Source: Mesotaenium endlicherianum
Taxonomy: Eukaryota > Streptophyta > Zygnematophyceae > Zygnematales > Mesotaeniaceae
NCBI GenBank assembly: GCA_009602735.1
Contig: WELA01003517.1
Coordinates: 280,730-344,729 of the forward strand
Length of the DNA stretch: 64,000 nt
Direction: 5' to 3'
How positions within the stretch are numbered: position 1 is the first letter of the stretch; every line of letters begins with the position of its first letter. Shown here in pieces: positions 1 to 10,796 of this stretch. A program made the position numbers and the translations under genes. The notes below the pieces were generated by a model, which was given only the letters and a program-made list of their open reading frames with translations, was not told the DNA's origin and made no database searches.

Positions 1-1495
1 AAGAACCAATGGCACCCCTGCCACAGCCGATATGCACAATTTTACTAAGAGTTTTATATAATTTGCAATATATCGCAAATCTCCTTTACCATATGTTTAG
101 TAGGTGCAAAATTGAGCAACCGCAATGGATAAGTTTTTTAAGAGTATATAAGAAACATTCCTATGAGCTGGTACACCGTGTTCATCTGCATGTTGTGAGA
201 GCTAAGACAAACTTTATTAAGAAACTCGTAAGTACGGATAGGCAACGTGTTGTCGTGCCCGTTCTTGTCGAGTCCTCTTTGGTGGTGCCTAGTGGTATTC
301 CCAGAGGGTGGAGGGTCAATGACAGGTTCTAGTAGTTAGTCGAATGAGGGTGGTAGGTGAGGATGGTCTAGTCTACGTGCTGTGGTGGTGAACACTGGAA
401 CCCAAAATCTGCTCACGAGGTTCTGCTGTTGAGCAGCTGTGAGGCTCCCTCCCAGATCACGCGCTCTTTCTCTACCTTCACACATGGTGTTGCCGCCCAC
501 ATGTGTGGAGGTCGACCCTCAGGTTCGCTCACCTGAAGGGTCGGCGCAATTAACCAGTGGGATCCCCCATTGTCCATGTTTAGATCATCACTGTACCATA
601 GGTAGTCCCCATGGGTATGCACAAGGATTGCTAGGGGTTAGAGAGAGTAAGGGACATTAGGATGTCGGGTTCTTCTGGCGTTTGGTCATTAGTCGTACGT
701 GTGCGTGTCAACCTCTAAGTTCAACCCTTTCTCATATTTAGTGTAAATTGGATTTGTGTGAGATGGCGCGATGACGCGTTCATTCGTAGTTGTTAGTTTG
801 AGTGTGTTTCGTAGGCTTTGGGCATAGCATTCGAGAGCACGCTACTTATGCCGCGAGCTAACACCATTTCGGTGTTAGCTTTGTATGTTCGTTCTTATGA
901 GTGAGATGATTCTTATATTGTGGTGTGACTAAATGCTTATGATGTGTGATTGTGCACTCTCGGTTTCCTCACTTCCATGTGTAGGTTACTTGTAGTGCAT
1001 GCCACTAGTCACCTTTAGTCGCGAACACAACTCTCTTCCTCGCGGCCATAACATAGCTTTCCAATCGTAATTTTGCTCGTCACTTTAGGTACTTATGTTC
1101 TAGCTTTAGGTGCTTTCACCTCGCCCTAGCTTGTATACAAGTTTTCATGGCTCATTTTTCGCTCCTTAGATAGTGCTTAGTAGCTGCTCAGTTGCCCACT
1201 AGTGCCCAGTAGTGCCCACTTCAAACTTCTTGTATTCTTTTTTATGTACAGCTCATGTTGTAAGCTTTTACCCCTAATAGGGGAGTTTTTACCCACAGCA
1301 CCTAGATAAGCCAGTCCTCGTCCGATCTTTGGAGTCACTCCTCCCAATGTCGTGTCCCTCTTATTTCAACACTTGTTTAGGTTAGGTGTGTTGATGCCTA
1401 GCATGCGTTGACGGTCACTGTATCGATAGTGTTGTATAGTTGTGAGAGAGGTATATGCTGCGATTGTCTTAACGAACAACAAGCAAAATCAATAC
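1..1495. other. No gene seen; AT-rich intergenic or decayed repeat
   Basis: Open frames here are short and mutually contradictory, and none resembles a known family. The only structure I can point to is a perfect 10-bp inverted repeat at 856-865 and 871-880 with a 5-base spacer. The stretch leads directly into a transposase remnant, so much of it may be old transposon flank. Confidence 0.4.
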
Positions 1496-1880
1496 TCTTT
1501 AGATGAGACACTTCAAAAAGTCATGGATGACTTTGAATTGCTTTATGGATGACAAGGCGTTGTTGGTGCCATTGACTGCACTCACATCAAGATTAAAAGA
1601 CCATTGGCGTGGCTGGTGGGTGCTACCGCGACAAAAAAGGTGGATACAGTATTCTTTTGCAAGCAACTGTAGATTCCAAGTGTTGATTCTTTAGCGTTTA
1701 TGGTGGGTGGTCCGGCTCACTTCATGATGCTCGCATTTTTAAAGCGTCTCCTATATATTCGGCCTATGTGGCAAATATCCATGTGCTGGCAAGTACCCCT
1801 CATGTGCAGATCAAAGATGGACATCTTGTTACACCATATGTTTTAGGGGATGCTGGTTATTAACTAATGCCTTGGATCAA
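1496..1880 (+). pseudogene. PIF/Harbinger (DDE_Tnp_4) transposase remnant
   Basis: Reading frame 1496-1610 gives a GVVGAIDCTHI block, which is the first catalytic-Asp motif of PIF/Harbinger transposases. After a frameshift near 1610-1620, the downstream frame reads a YRDKKGGYSILLQATVDS block, then GGWSGSLHDARIF (the second Asp region) and VLGDAGY near 1850-1863. Spacing and order match the DDE_Tnp_4 domain. It is dead: TGA stops near 1550 and 1690, a TAA after the GDAGY block, and at least one frameshift. Only the central DDE part survives; no terminal inverted repeats or Myb-like second ORF were found. In autonomous relatives this enzyme performs cut-and-paste transposition. Confidence 0.75.
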
Positions 1881-1907
1881 TACATTATATGCAGCACGCG
1901 CCACGCG

Positions 1908-2325
1908 CACATCCGCACGACGATGGAGCGCACCCGACGGAAACCGCAGGCACCAACACTGACGCCCCTGCAGGCCCGGCTCGCCTCACGCTGACACCTG
2001 TCAGCACTGATCCGCAAGCTCCGACGCACTGACAGATGGCAGGCCCCAGACCTGCGCAGCTCTGCCTGCCTGTGCTGCGCACGGCCCCGCTATCGGGTCG
2101 ACGCAGCCGCCACAAACACGTCCGCACGACGACGGAGCGCCCACAACAATTGCCGCAGGCGCCGACATCGACGCCCCTGCAAGCCCGGCTCGTCCCGCGC
2201 TGATACCTGTCTGCAGCGACACGACGAGTCTCGACTGGCTAACAAGTGGCAGGCCTTAGGCCTGTGCATCCCTGGCAGCCAACGCTGCGATCGGGCCCAT
2301 CGACGGGTCCACGCAACAATCAGCG
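1908..2325. repeat. Two diverged 209-bp GC-rich tandem repeat units
   Basis: The block beginning CACATCCGCACGACGATGG at 1908 recurs as CACGTCCGCACGACGACGG at 2117, a pitch of 209 bases. Further shared landmarks inside each unit are GACGCCCCTGCA, GGCAGGCC and TCGGG(T/C)C. The units are GC-rich against AT-rich surroundings. Overlapping minus-strand open frames arise from the repeat and I do not regard them as genes. GC-rich sequence continues to about 2630 without a clear third unit. Confidence 0.65.
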
Positions 2326-2640
2326 CAGCCCGCGCAGACGTCGACACACGCACCCGTTGTATGGGCTGCCCTGCTGGCGCCAGCAGGTCTGCACAGTGCC
2401 TGTGCAGCAACAGGTGGCGCCCCAGCACAAGCCCGCCAGCCGGCCACTTCGGCTACAGCTTTAGCTGCCGTGCGAGTAACGGCCGCGCGGACATGCGCAA
2501 CGCTACGCACGAGCACGCAGCAACGGGACAAACGCCCGCTGCTGGTTGCTGCTAGCAGCAGGTCCCAGCAGCCGTCGCCACGTGTCAAGCACACGCTGGT
2601 CGGGGTGTCGACTTACGGCAGCGGCATGACCAAGCGCACA

Positions 2641-3190
2641 TGAAAGGGGCAGAGTACCCTAGTGGAAGCGTAGTAACTCACGAGGAAAGGAACTAGTTGC
2701 AATCATACTAAAGAGTGCAGCGGCATATCACTAGGAAAGCCTATGAAAATTACTCAACATTTTGAGTAGCAAGAAATTGCTCACAAATGATGTAGGATGA
2801 AAGGCCTTGTCATTACAAACTCGTAGAAATTTACAGAAGTAAAAAGTCCCAAGAAATGAAGTAGTTATGTCTATTTATAGTTTTCTACGACGGCCGCTCG
2901 CCCCTAGGCGAGAGGGCCGCTTAGCAACGGATTTTCCTAAGTGTTCGTCAAATCGTCCCTTCCAAAATATTTGTGAGTAAGCCAGATCAGTCTCATCTGA
3001 CGTGTTGGACCAAATTGACGTCCACATACATGCATCGACATTACTAGAATGTTCTATCTTAGACACGTGAGGCTAAACCGAAACTTCTTGGTAAATCGAC
3101 CTAGTCGGCACTCCGCGTCAGCCGAACTTACGTGAAGGTTCGAGTTCACTCTAAAGGGCCAGATCGCTCGACGCTGTCGGTCAATTCGAC
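2641..3190 (-). repeat. Inverted, truncated solo LTR of element B family
   Basis: This is the reverse complement of the LTR at 12968-13696. It begins exactly at the LTR terminus (TGAAAGGGGC, complement of GCCCCTTTCA) and runs through the CTCGACGCTGTCGGTCAAT block near 3165-3185. The outer 200 or so bases of the LTR are missing. The truncation abuts the remnant of element A's 5' LTR at 3192, so a rearrangement joined the two. No internal element-B sequence is attached. Confidence 0.85.
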
Positions 3191-3191
3191 G

Positions 3192-3274
3192 CAGAAAATA
3201 CCATAAAGATTACTTGCTGATATAAAGATCTTCATTGATTGTGAATCGCCTATTTGGTAAGTCGATTCATTTCA
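3192..3274 (+). repeat. 3' remnant of the 5' LTR of element A
   Basis: These 83 bases match 11432-11514 closely and end in CATTTCA. They are followed at once by a tRNA-type primer binding site. The outer part of the LTR has been lost at the junction with the inverted element-B LTR. A related fragment in opposite orientation lies at 12224-12430. Confidence 0.8.
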
Positions 3275-3275
3275 G

Positions 3276-3290
3276 TGGTATCGGAGCTGT
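3276..3290 (+). other. Primer binding site of element A
   Basis: TGGTATCGGAGC begins one base after the LTR end. This resembles the initiator-methionine tRNA primer site (TGGTATCAGAGC) used by many plant LTR elements. It fixes the inner border of the 5' LTR. Confidence 0.75.
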
Positions 3291-3465
3291 TATCATAGTC
3301 TTTTTTGTATGGTAAGAGCAAGGTCTCAAATTAGCAACTCCCGAGACATGGAGAATTAGGATAACGAGAATGTCAAAAATCCGGCTGAAAGCTATGTAGC
3401 GAGAACCCGTACCTATTCTGAAGCAGTGGCAGATACTGCAGCTAGAGAGGCTGCAGATTAGGCAG

Positions 3466-4776
3466 TTGCTATTGCTGCAGTCGCAGCACAAGGCTGAGGA
3501 GGAAAGAGTCAGACTAGAAGCCAAACAATTAGCAAAAGCTGCTGAAGATACAAAACGGAGGGAAGGACAGCCAGCGGACGAGCGCACTGTTGAAGAACTC
3601 ATGGCAGCAAGGGCCAATGTTCTGAACCCACCTCCTGCTGTACAACTCTTTGTGCCTCTAATTCGTGACTGGCTGAATGCGGCACAAATTGCTGCTGCAG
3701 GAGCGAAAGGGACTGTTAAGGACACTACTCAGCGAGTGGATGCCACTGCTACTGCTGCATTTGCTAGACTCGCACTTCAGAGTGTGGACTTGGGAGCATT
3801 ATTTGTGCAAATGCAATCGCAAATGGCGAGCATGTATCAGTCGCAACAGGAGGACAAAAGAATCATAATCTCTCTGCTGCGGGACGTAGACCAACTAGGT
3901 TCTCAAACCACTGGTGGTAGTGGCAGAGGGCCTAGTTAGCCTAAGCCGAAACCTCCCCAGGACTATGAGCCTGAGGTAAACAAAAAGTATTACCTGATCA
4001 AGTTTCTCGCTGATGTTGAGCAGTGGCTGGAGAACTACCCAAAATTGCAAGATTACGAGAAGGTCAGGCACACTGGTGCTCTACAAAAAGGCAGTGCAGC
4101 AGACTGGTGGCTGTATTGTAAAGGAGAGCGTAAGGCTCAGCAATTCGGTGACCCTACTTGGGTAGAGTTTGTCGAGAAATTGCATGAGAAGTTCGATGTC
4201 ATCAATCAGCAGGAGAAAGTTATCTATGCAATGATCTCCTTGACACTGAAGCAGACCACTTCAGTTGCTGAGTTTGCTCAAAGGTTCCAAGAGAACATGA
4301 TGAAGCAGCCAAACTTGCCAGAGCGGTATAGGATAGCATACTTCAGGTATGGCTTGAAATCCGAAGTCTCTGGTCACTTCGCTGAAATGAAGTATGAGAT
4401 ATTGGCTGACTTGATCCAGGATGCTGATGCCTGGGATCAACAGCAGTTCAATCACAAGCGCCAGAGTAATGCTTTGGTGTGTGAGATTGTCAAAAAGCCC
4501 CACGGATCCTACAATGCATTTGAAGGAGACCAGGCAAAGGATGATCAGGTCGATGAGTACGACTATGAGAATAATGCTATACAGTCTAGAGGGAGAGGTG
4601 GTTACTCTCGAGGTGGCTATGGAAGAGGTGATGGTAGGACTAAGCCGAGACCAGCCTCAGCAAAATCTGTGTGCTTCCATTGCCAGCAGCTGGGTCATTT
4701 CAGAGAGGAGTGCCCAGTCAAGCACCTCCCACAGGTCGAGAGAAAAGATCAGCCTTTAAAAGACAGCAACAGTTAG
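3466..4776 (+). pseudogene. Element A gag (capsid and nucleocapsid)
   Basis: One frame runs from 3466 to 4776 with a single in-frame TAG at 3937-3939. The first part is an alanine/glutamate-rich coiled coil. The region 4045-4500 is the retrotransposon Gag capsid (TGALQKGSAADWW, then WVEFVEKLHEKFD). The C-terminal part is an RGG-rich segment followed by one CCHC zinc knuckle, CFHCQQLGHFREEC, at about 4672-4713. The product would coat the element RNA in virus-like particles. The frame overlaps the pol frame by about 100 bases, suggesting a translational frameshift as the normal expression mode. No convincing ATG was found at the 5' end. Confidence 0.8.
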
Positions 4777-5782
4777 TAATCCAGTCTACTGACTGTGAGA
4801 ATGCTAGAGATAGTGAGTTGTCACTAGCTGCCCTCGTAGCAGGTATTATGGGTCCTGCTGAATTGGATTCATTATGCATGCCTGACAACCAGATAAAGGA
4901 GACCATCAGCAATGTAGATCTCCAGAGAGTGCACACTTTGGATGATCTTGTTCCACCTGATGTCCAACATTTCTTTGCTAAGTCAAGAGAACAATGCGAA
5001 AGTCAGGAAAAGACAGTCCCCCCTATCCTACTGCATTGCATGATTGCAGGTAGGAAGATGAGGGCATTTGTTGACGGAGGGGCGTCACATACTTTTATCC
5101 ACAAGGACTTAGTTAAGCGGCTAAGGCTGCCTACTGTCACCCAAGGGAATAGAAAAATATTCCTTGGAGATGCCTCAAGTATCCCGGGAGGAGTTATAAC
5201 CAAGCCTATTGAGGTCCAGTTAGGTTCTGGCATTGCAATTCTAACTGAAACGCTTACATTTGAGGTACTCAACACTGGCTTTTATGATCTCGTGCTAGGC
5301 AGGTCCTGGCTTAATAGACATCAAGCTGAAGTGTGTTGGAGCAGAGGTACAGTTAAAGTGAGAGGAGCCAGTGATGGGCACACTGACTTGGCACCCACCA
5401 GTGCTCTTCCTCTTGTCCTGTGTGGATGGCAAATGAAGGAAAAGAAGAGGCTTCCAAGAGGATGCAAATTGCTGAAAGCAATGGAGTTCATCGAAAGCTG
5501 GGAATATCAAAAGACAGAATGTTCTGTCTGCTGCTAAGAGAGGTACCTCCTCAACTTGAAGAAGTGGTTGAGAAAAAGTTAAGCCCTCCAGAGCACCCTA
5601 CTGCTGCAAAAATTGTTGCTCAGTACAGTGATCTTTTTAATATGCCTCCAGGACTACCCCCTAAGAGGGAAGTAGATCACATGATTGATTTACCACCCTG
5701 GGAGTCAGCCACCCTTGCAACGCACTTATGGCTTGTCTTATGTGGAGAGCAAAGAGTTGAGAACACAGATTGCAGAGCTTGA
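4671..5782 (+). pseudogene. Element A retropepsin and pre-RT segment
   Basis: The frame 4671-5537 contains an aspartic protease: AFVDGGASHTFIH at about 5065-5104 (D-G-G-A where most relatives have D-S/T-G-A) and the closing FYDLVLGRSWL block at about 5281-5313. The next frame, 5420-5782, holds the pre-RT linker with the FNMPPGLPPKREVDHMIDL signature. A frameshift therefore lies near 5450-5530 and another before the RT at about 5800. The protease would mature the Gag-Pol polyprotein. The Ser/Thr-to-Gly change in the active-site triad may be decay or a lineage feature. Confidence 0.75.
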
Positions 5783-5809
5783 GGGAAATGGTTATATTTC
5801 CCCAAGTAA

Positions 5810-7355
5810 ATGACCTTATGGCGCACCCATCATATTTGTTACAAAAAAGGATGGAAGTATGCGGATGTGTGTTGATTACAGAGCTCTTAACAGAATTACA
5901 AGTAAGAACAAGTACGCTTTACCCAGAATCGCGGACTTGCTTGATACCTTGTCTAGTGCTAAAGTGTTCAGTAGGATAGATCTCAAGAGTGGTTATCATC
6001 AAGTCAGAATTGCTGAGGAAGATGAAGACAAGACTGCCTTCCGCACACGTTATAGATACTATGAATTTAATGTGATGCCATTTGGACTGACTAATGCTCC
6101 TGCAACCTTCATGGGTGCTTTGAATAACATTTTCAGACCGTTCCTGGATAAGTTTGTGCAAGTCTTCCTGGATGATATTTTAATTTTCTCTAGAGATGAA
6201 GCTCAGCATGATGAACACTTAAGGATAGTCATGGACACTCTCAGAATAAATCAGTTATATGCTAAAATGAGCAAGTGTCATTTCTTCAAGGAAAGTATTG
6301 AATTCCTGGGCCACGTTGTCAGTCAGGAAGGCATCAGTGTGGATCCTAAGAAAGTCCCGACCATAAGGGACTGGCCTGTACCACAGTCTGTCTCCAAAAC
6401 TAGATCCTTCCTTGGGTTGGCTCACTACTATAGGAGATTTATTGAGAATTATTATACAAAGCCAAGTAAACTGACTGACCTTACTAAGAAAGACATAGGG
6501 TATGTGTGTGGGGAAGAGCAGCAGGCTGCCTTCCAGACCCTTAAAGATGCTTTTTGTTCTGCCCCAGTGCTAGCCGTGTATGACCCCAGCAAACTTGTGC
6601 AGGTGGTTACTGATGCTTCTGACTTTGCCATGGATGTTGTTTTGTTGCAGCCTGCTGACAAAACCACAAAGGATGGTAAGGTACGGCAGGGGCGGCACCC
6701 TGTGCTGTATGAGTCTATGAAACTCAACCCAGCTGAAATTAACTATTCCGTGCATGATGAAGAGCTGCTTGCTATCATTCATGTGCTCAAACAGTGGAGA
6801 GCATACTTACATGGTAAAGCTTTTAAGGTGATTACAGATCATCTAGCTCTGACTCACTTTCAAAAGAAGTCCAAGTTGTTGAGGAGGGAGAACCGCTGGA
6901 GCCAGATGCTGGAGCAGTTCCAAGTTCAGATTGACTACAAACCACGGAAGTTAAATCCTGCTGATGCACTCTCTAGAAGACCTGACTTGCAAGAAAGGAA
7001 CTTTAGTCAGCATGCTATACATAAAGTGTTTTGTGCAATCACTTCACTAAAGGTGAAAAAGTCCTTCCTTGAACAACTTAGGAAAGCCTACCTTTCGAAC
7101 CCAACGTTTGAGCCTAGCCCCACTGATGGTGTGTGTCCTGCTACTGCACTCGGGTATAGGCTTGAGGGAGGGGTCTGGGTGAATGAAACCACTTCAGGCA
7201 GGCTGAAGCTAATCATTCCTAATAACTTGGAAATATGGTTTCTCTTACTGAGTCAAGCACATGACAGTTTTCTGGGTGGCCATTTGGGGCAGGCCAAACT
7301 GTTGGCAAACTGGCAAAACATTATCATTGGGAGGAATTACCTCGGAAGGTCTTGA
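5810..7355 (+). pseudogene. Element A reverse transcriptase and RNase H
   Basis: The frame 5859-7355 is open for 498 codons. RT blocks in order: [38 protein letters not shown], and the catalytic VFLDDILIF at about 6160-6186. RNase H follows with TDASDFAMD (about 6610-6636), [24 protein letters not shown] and NPADALSRR (about 6957-6980). This is a standard Ty3 layout. It copies element RNA into DNA and removes the RNA strand. The start is not an ATG; coding continues from upstream through a damaged junction near 5800. Confidence 0.88.
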
Positions 7356-8374
7356 AATATGTTAAGTCTTGTGATCAGTGTCAAAGAATTAAGTCTAGGC
7401 ACACACCACCGAGGGGTCTCTTACAACCACTGCCCATCCCAGCTAGCCGCTGGGAAACAATATCCACAGACTGGGTGGTAACACTACCACGAACTGCCAA
7501 TGGGCATGATTTGATACTGGTAGTAGTGGATAAACTGACAAAAATGGTCATTTTCATCCCCACAATCGTCAAAGTAACTGCACTCGAAACAGGGAGACAG
7601 TTCTACAACCATGTAGTATGCCAACATGGGCTACTCTCTAATATCGTCTCAGACAGAGACTCAAAATTTACCTCTAAGTTCTGGAGAGCTTTAATGGGGA
7701 TAATGGGAGTCAAACAGCTGCTCAGCACAGCAAACCACCCTCAGACTGATGGGCAGACTGAAAGAACTAACCGAGTTCTGCAAGAGGTGCTGAGAGCATA
7801 TATTAACCAAAAACAAAACAATTGGGATGACCTGTTGCCTCAAATTCAGTTTGCGGTCAACAGTGCGGAGCACGCGTCAACAAGCAAGACTTCTTTTACA
7901 CTGAGCTTGGGTAGAGTCCCTAAGTCGCCTTTAGATGTGCTAGAGGAGTCTTTAACTCAACCTGAAGAGATTGACAATCCGATCTCCCTACAGTAAAATT
8001 AGGAGTTTGCTGACACCCTGTCAGAAGTCCAACAGAACCTGCACAAAGCCCAAGAATATTAACAAAAATACGCTAATCAGCACCGTCAAGAACTGACATT
8101 TTCTAAAGGCGATTTGGTCAAATTACATTCTCAACACCTGTACCTGCCTGGTGTGGTCAAGAAAAAGCTTGGTCCGGTTTGGGTCGGTCCATATTTGGTG
8201 GTGCGCCGTGTCGGTCAAAATGCTTACAAATTGAAAATGTCAGCAGAATACAAGGGTCACCCAGTCTTTAATGTCTCCTTCATGGAATCGTACATCAAAG
8301 GTTACACACTGTTCACAGGTTGGTTATTTGTCCAACCGGGACCAATCCCCGCTGTTCGGGATGGTGACCCTTAG
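7250..8374 (+). pseudogene. Element A integrase
   Basis: The zinc-binding head spans the 7352 junction: its histidines (about 7258-7290) lie at the end of the RT frame, and YVKSCDQCQRIKSRH opens the next frame. The catalytic core reads ISTDWVV, then IVSDRDSKF at about 7645-7671 and TDGQTERTNRVLQE at about 7748-7788, giving the D,D-35-E triad. The frame closes at 7994-7996. Clustered stops follow, then 8114-8374 continues with the C-terminal GPYLVVRRVGQNAYKL block. It would insert element DNA into the host chromosome. Confidence 0.85.
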
Positions 8375-8562
8375 GAATATGAGGTCGAGGAGATTTTAGA
8401 CGCTCGCTCTCTCCGTTGATCATCTAAATATGTCATGAAGTACCTGGTTAGATGGAAGGGTTACGATACCTCTGGGGACTCTTGGGAATTTAAAGACCAG
8501 CTGACCAATGCCAAAGGGGCGTTAAATTGGTTCCACCTTTGGGCGGCTGGCACATCTCCCTG
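8375..8562 (+). pseudogene. Element A chromodomain, interrupted by stops
   Basis: Reading on from the integrase frame through a TAG at 8372-8374 gives EYEVEEILDARSLR, then a TGA, then KYVMKYLVRWKGYDTSGDSWE, and a final TGA at 8561-8563. The YLVRWKGY and SWE blocks are the chromodomain signature. In chromoviruses this domain directs integration to particular chromatin marks. It is the terminal domain of pol in this family. Confidence 0.8.
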
Positions 8563-8587
8563 ACCGTCATTTCAGTCGCCCTGGACA

Positions 8588-8690
8588 GGTGACAGGAGGT
8601 CCTGTCTCCAAGTAAGTTGGAGGCGAATGTGACAGTTAAACTGGACAGTTAGTGACAGATAGTGACAGTTGTGACAGGCAGCGTACCTTT
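8588..8690 (+). repeat. Cluster of GTGACAG/GGACAG motifs
   Basis: Within about 100 bases after the pol stop, GTGACAG or GGACAG recurs about seven times at irregular 10-20 base spacing. The cluster lies between the chromodomain and the extra ORF of element A, where an internal promoter or RNA signal might sit. The function is inference only. Confidence 0.5.
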
Positions 8691-8966
8691 AAAATTAAGT
8701 TGGAGGGAGTGTGTTCCGTCTCGGGAGCAGCCAGGCAAAATTTATATGTAATCATTTTACACACTCAACTTGCGCTCATACTCACTTTTTCTCTCTGACT
8801 CAATTCTCCTCTTCTACTCACTCACACAAGGTATTACACACTTGGAACTCTCCCTACCACGTTCCTCTCCACCAAGGGTACTCAGTAGCGGCAAAGTACC
8901 ATGACTTCATTGACTGCATTGTGCTTATGATTGAGCACGATAACTCAGAAGTCGGAACTCTAGAGG

Positions 8967-10634
8967 AAGAGAAGAGCGGAAGAGGCACATGCAGATTACT
9001 TGCAATTTTGTGGCGACATCGAATCATCCTCCATCTCCGCTCGGGAATCACAACGACTCCAACAAAAGCGGGAGGCACAGAAGAAGAAGGAGGAGGAGGA
9101 ACAGGCCAGGCTGAGGCAGGAAGAACTGGACAGACAAGCTGCAGAGGAGGCCAAGAAGGCAGAGGAGGAGAGGCAAGCTAAGGAGAGGCGGAAGCAGCAT
9201 GCTGAAGAAGAAGAACAGAGGAGAATCAGCAGCTACCGCTACACAGTGCTGGGCAAGGGCTTTGATCTATTGGAGGAGGCCTTCAAGTATGCCCAGAGAA
9301 GTCGCAGTGAGTCGCAAAAGAACATCCTGCAGAGGGAAGGGGAGACATCTGAAAACTTTGACAAGTATATAGAGGTCAGCACAGGGCTCCTCCTCTACCA
9401 CGATTATGCCAGGATGGTAGGATATACGGTCAGAGAGGCCAAGGGAATGGCCCAAGTGAATGAAGAAGGAGCTGTATCAATTTCGGGTATCTGGGGGAAA
9501 GATAGGGTCATCAGAATGATCCCCATGGACGCGGTCAGCTGTAAGGACTCTACATCCCATAACAGGTTCAAGGCCATGTATAATGAGGTGAAGAGGAGCT
9601 GGGAATTCTTGGCCAGGGAAACCAATCAGCTGGACTTCGAAGAGCATTGGTACCCTTGTACGTTGAAAAGGACAGATCCTGCCTTCTTCCAAAAGCCCAC
9701 CAATTGGAGGTGGATGACCATTAGCGTGAGGGACCAGCAAAATGACAGGGCAGGAGAGGAAGATTTCCTAACAGCCCTACAAGGGAACATAGTGTTGCCC
9801 CCTCACATTGCAACTTGGGACCCAAGATTGGATGGAGTAAGAGACTGCATGAGTCAAGAAATGCAGGAGAACAGGAGCAGGGCCCGAGAGTCATTCTCGA
9901 AAGGGAAGCACGCTTATGTCAACTGGGCAAGCAAGCAGGGAAAGAATGACTTGTATGCGGTCAGGACTCAACAACCCCCACCAGCACCCAAAAGAAGAAG
10001 GTCAGTGGGGTATTCTTTTTCTCGGGAAGAGCTGGAGCAGCTGACAGAGGAGACCCCAGTAGTCTCAGAGGAGCCAGGGGAAGAAGAGGAGGAGTAAGAG
10101 GAAGAAGAGGAGGAAGGCGAGGAAGAGGACACTAGCCCCGCTGTGACCCAGACACCTGGCACATCCCCTGTAATGGAGAAGACTGGGTTGGCCAGGGCAG
10201 ACATAGCTCTGCACCAGCTCGCTGAATAGGAAGATATCACTTGGCTGAGAACTGTCAGAGGACAGATCCCATCTGCAGGCGCAGAAACCCAGTCAAACAA
10301 GGGAGACAGGAGGGCTGCTAGAGAAATAACCAGAGGCCTGCCAGCATCTCCCTTGCAGAGAGGACATGTGCCCTTGGCTCATGTCATGCAACATAATTTT
10401 GGAATGCCGGTATATGTACCTGTCAATTTGAGGGATGCCCAAGAGAAGGCTGCCTCCCTTCATTTTCAGATTGTGCAGAAGGAAACAGCCCAATTACTGC
10501 GTTCTCCCCTTGGTTCCCCCTACTCGGAGCCCCCAGGCTTCAGGAGACCCCAAAACAGAAGGAGGAGGTCTGGCTCCCGGTCTCGCTCCCCTGGCCGTAG
10601 AGCCCCAGGAACATCTCCCTCATTAGGGCAGTAG
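8967..10634 (+). pseudogene. Extra ORF of element A: coiled-coil, acidic, RS-tailed protein of unknown function
   Basis: One frame stays open from about 8967 to 10634 except for TAA at 10095-10097 and TAG at 10227-10229, so about 550 codons once existed. There is no in-frame ATG near the 5' end. The first 90 residues are a highly charged Glu/Lys/Arg/Gln coiled coil. Residues of about 90-330 look globular and aromatic-rich (HWYPCTLKR, NWRWMTISVRDQQ). A PKRRRS basic patch follows near 9988-10005, then a long acidic run, and the end is RS-rich (RRRRSGSRSRSPGRR). I do not recognise the family. It lies between the chromodomain and the polypurine tract, inside the element by the LTR borders. It could be an accessory or second Gag-like protein, or a captured host gene. 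Confidence 0.65.
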
Positions 10635-10783
10635 GCTGAGGGCAAAGGGACAGCACACAGTTACTAGTGATTCCCACGGTTAGGCATCAGTTTTGGAGCA
10701 AGAGGCGATGGGAGGGAGATCAGTACTTTCAGTTGGGCAATACCATGTACCCAATGTTAGTGTTGTCGAGGCGACAACCTACT

Positions 10784-10795
10784 AAGTTGGAGGGA
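10784..10795 (+). other. Polypurine tract of element A
   Basis: AAGTTGGAGGGA lies just before the TGCAAT that opens the 3' LTR, the expected place for the plus-strand primer. Near-copies lie at 8697-8708 and 8614-8623. A 7-bp-stem hairpin (GTTGTCG/CGACAAC, 10762-10778) sits just upstream. Confidence 0.6.
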
Positions 10796-10796
10796 T

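Noticed and set aside
1885-2594. Cys/Ala-rich minus-strand ORFs
   Set aside because: They arise from the GC-rich 209-bp tandem repeat, overlap in several frames and show no family match.
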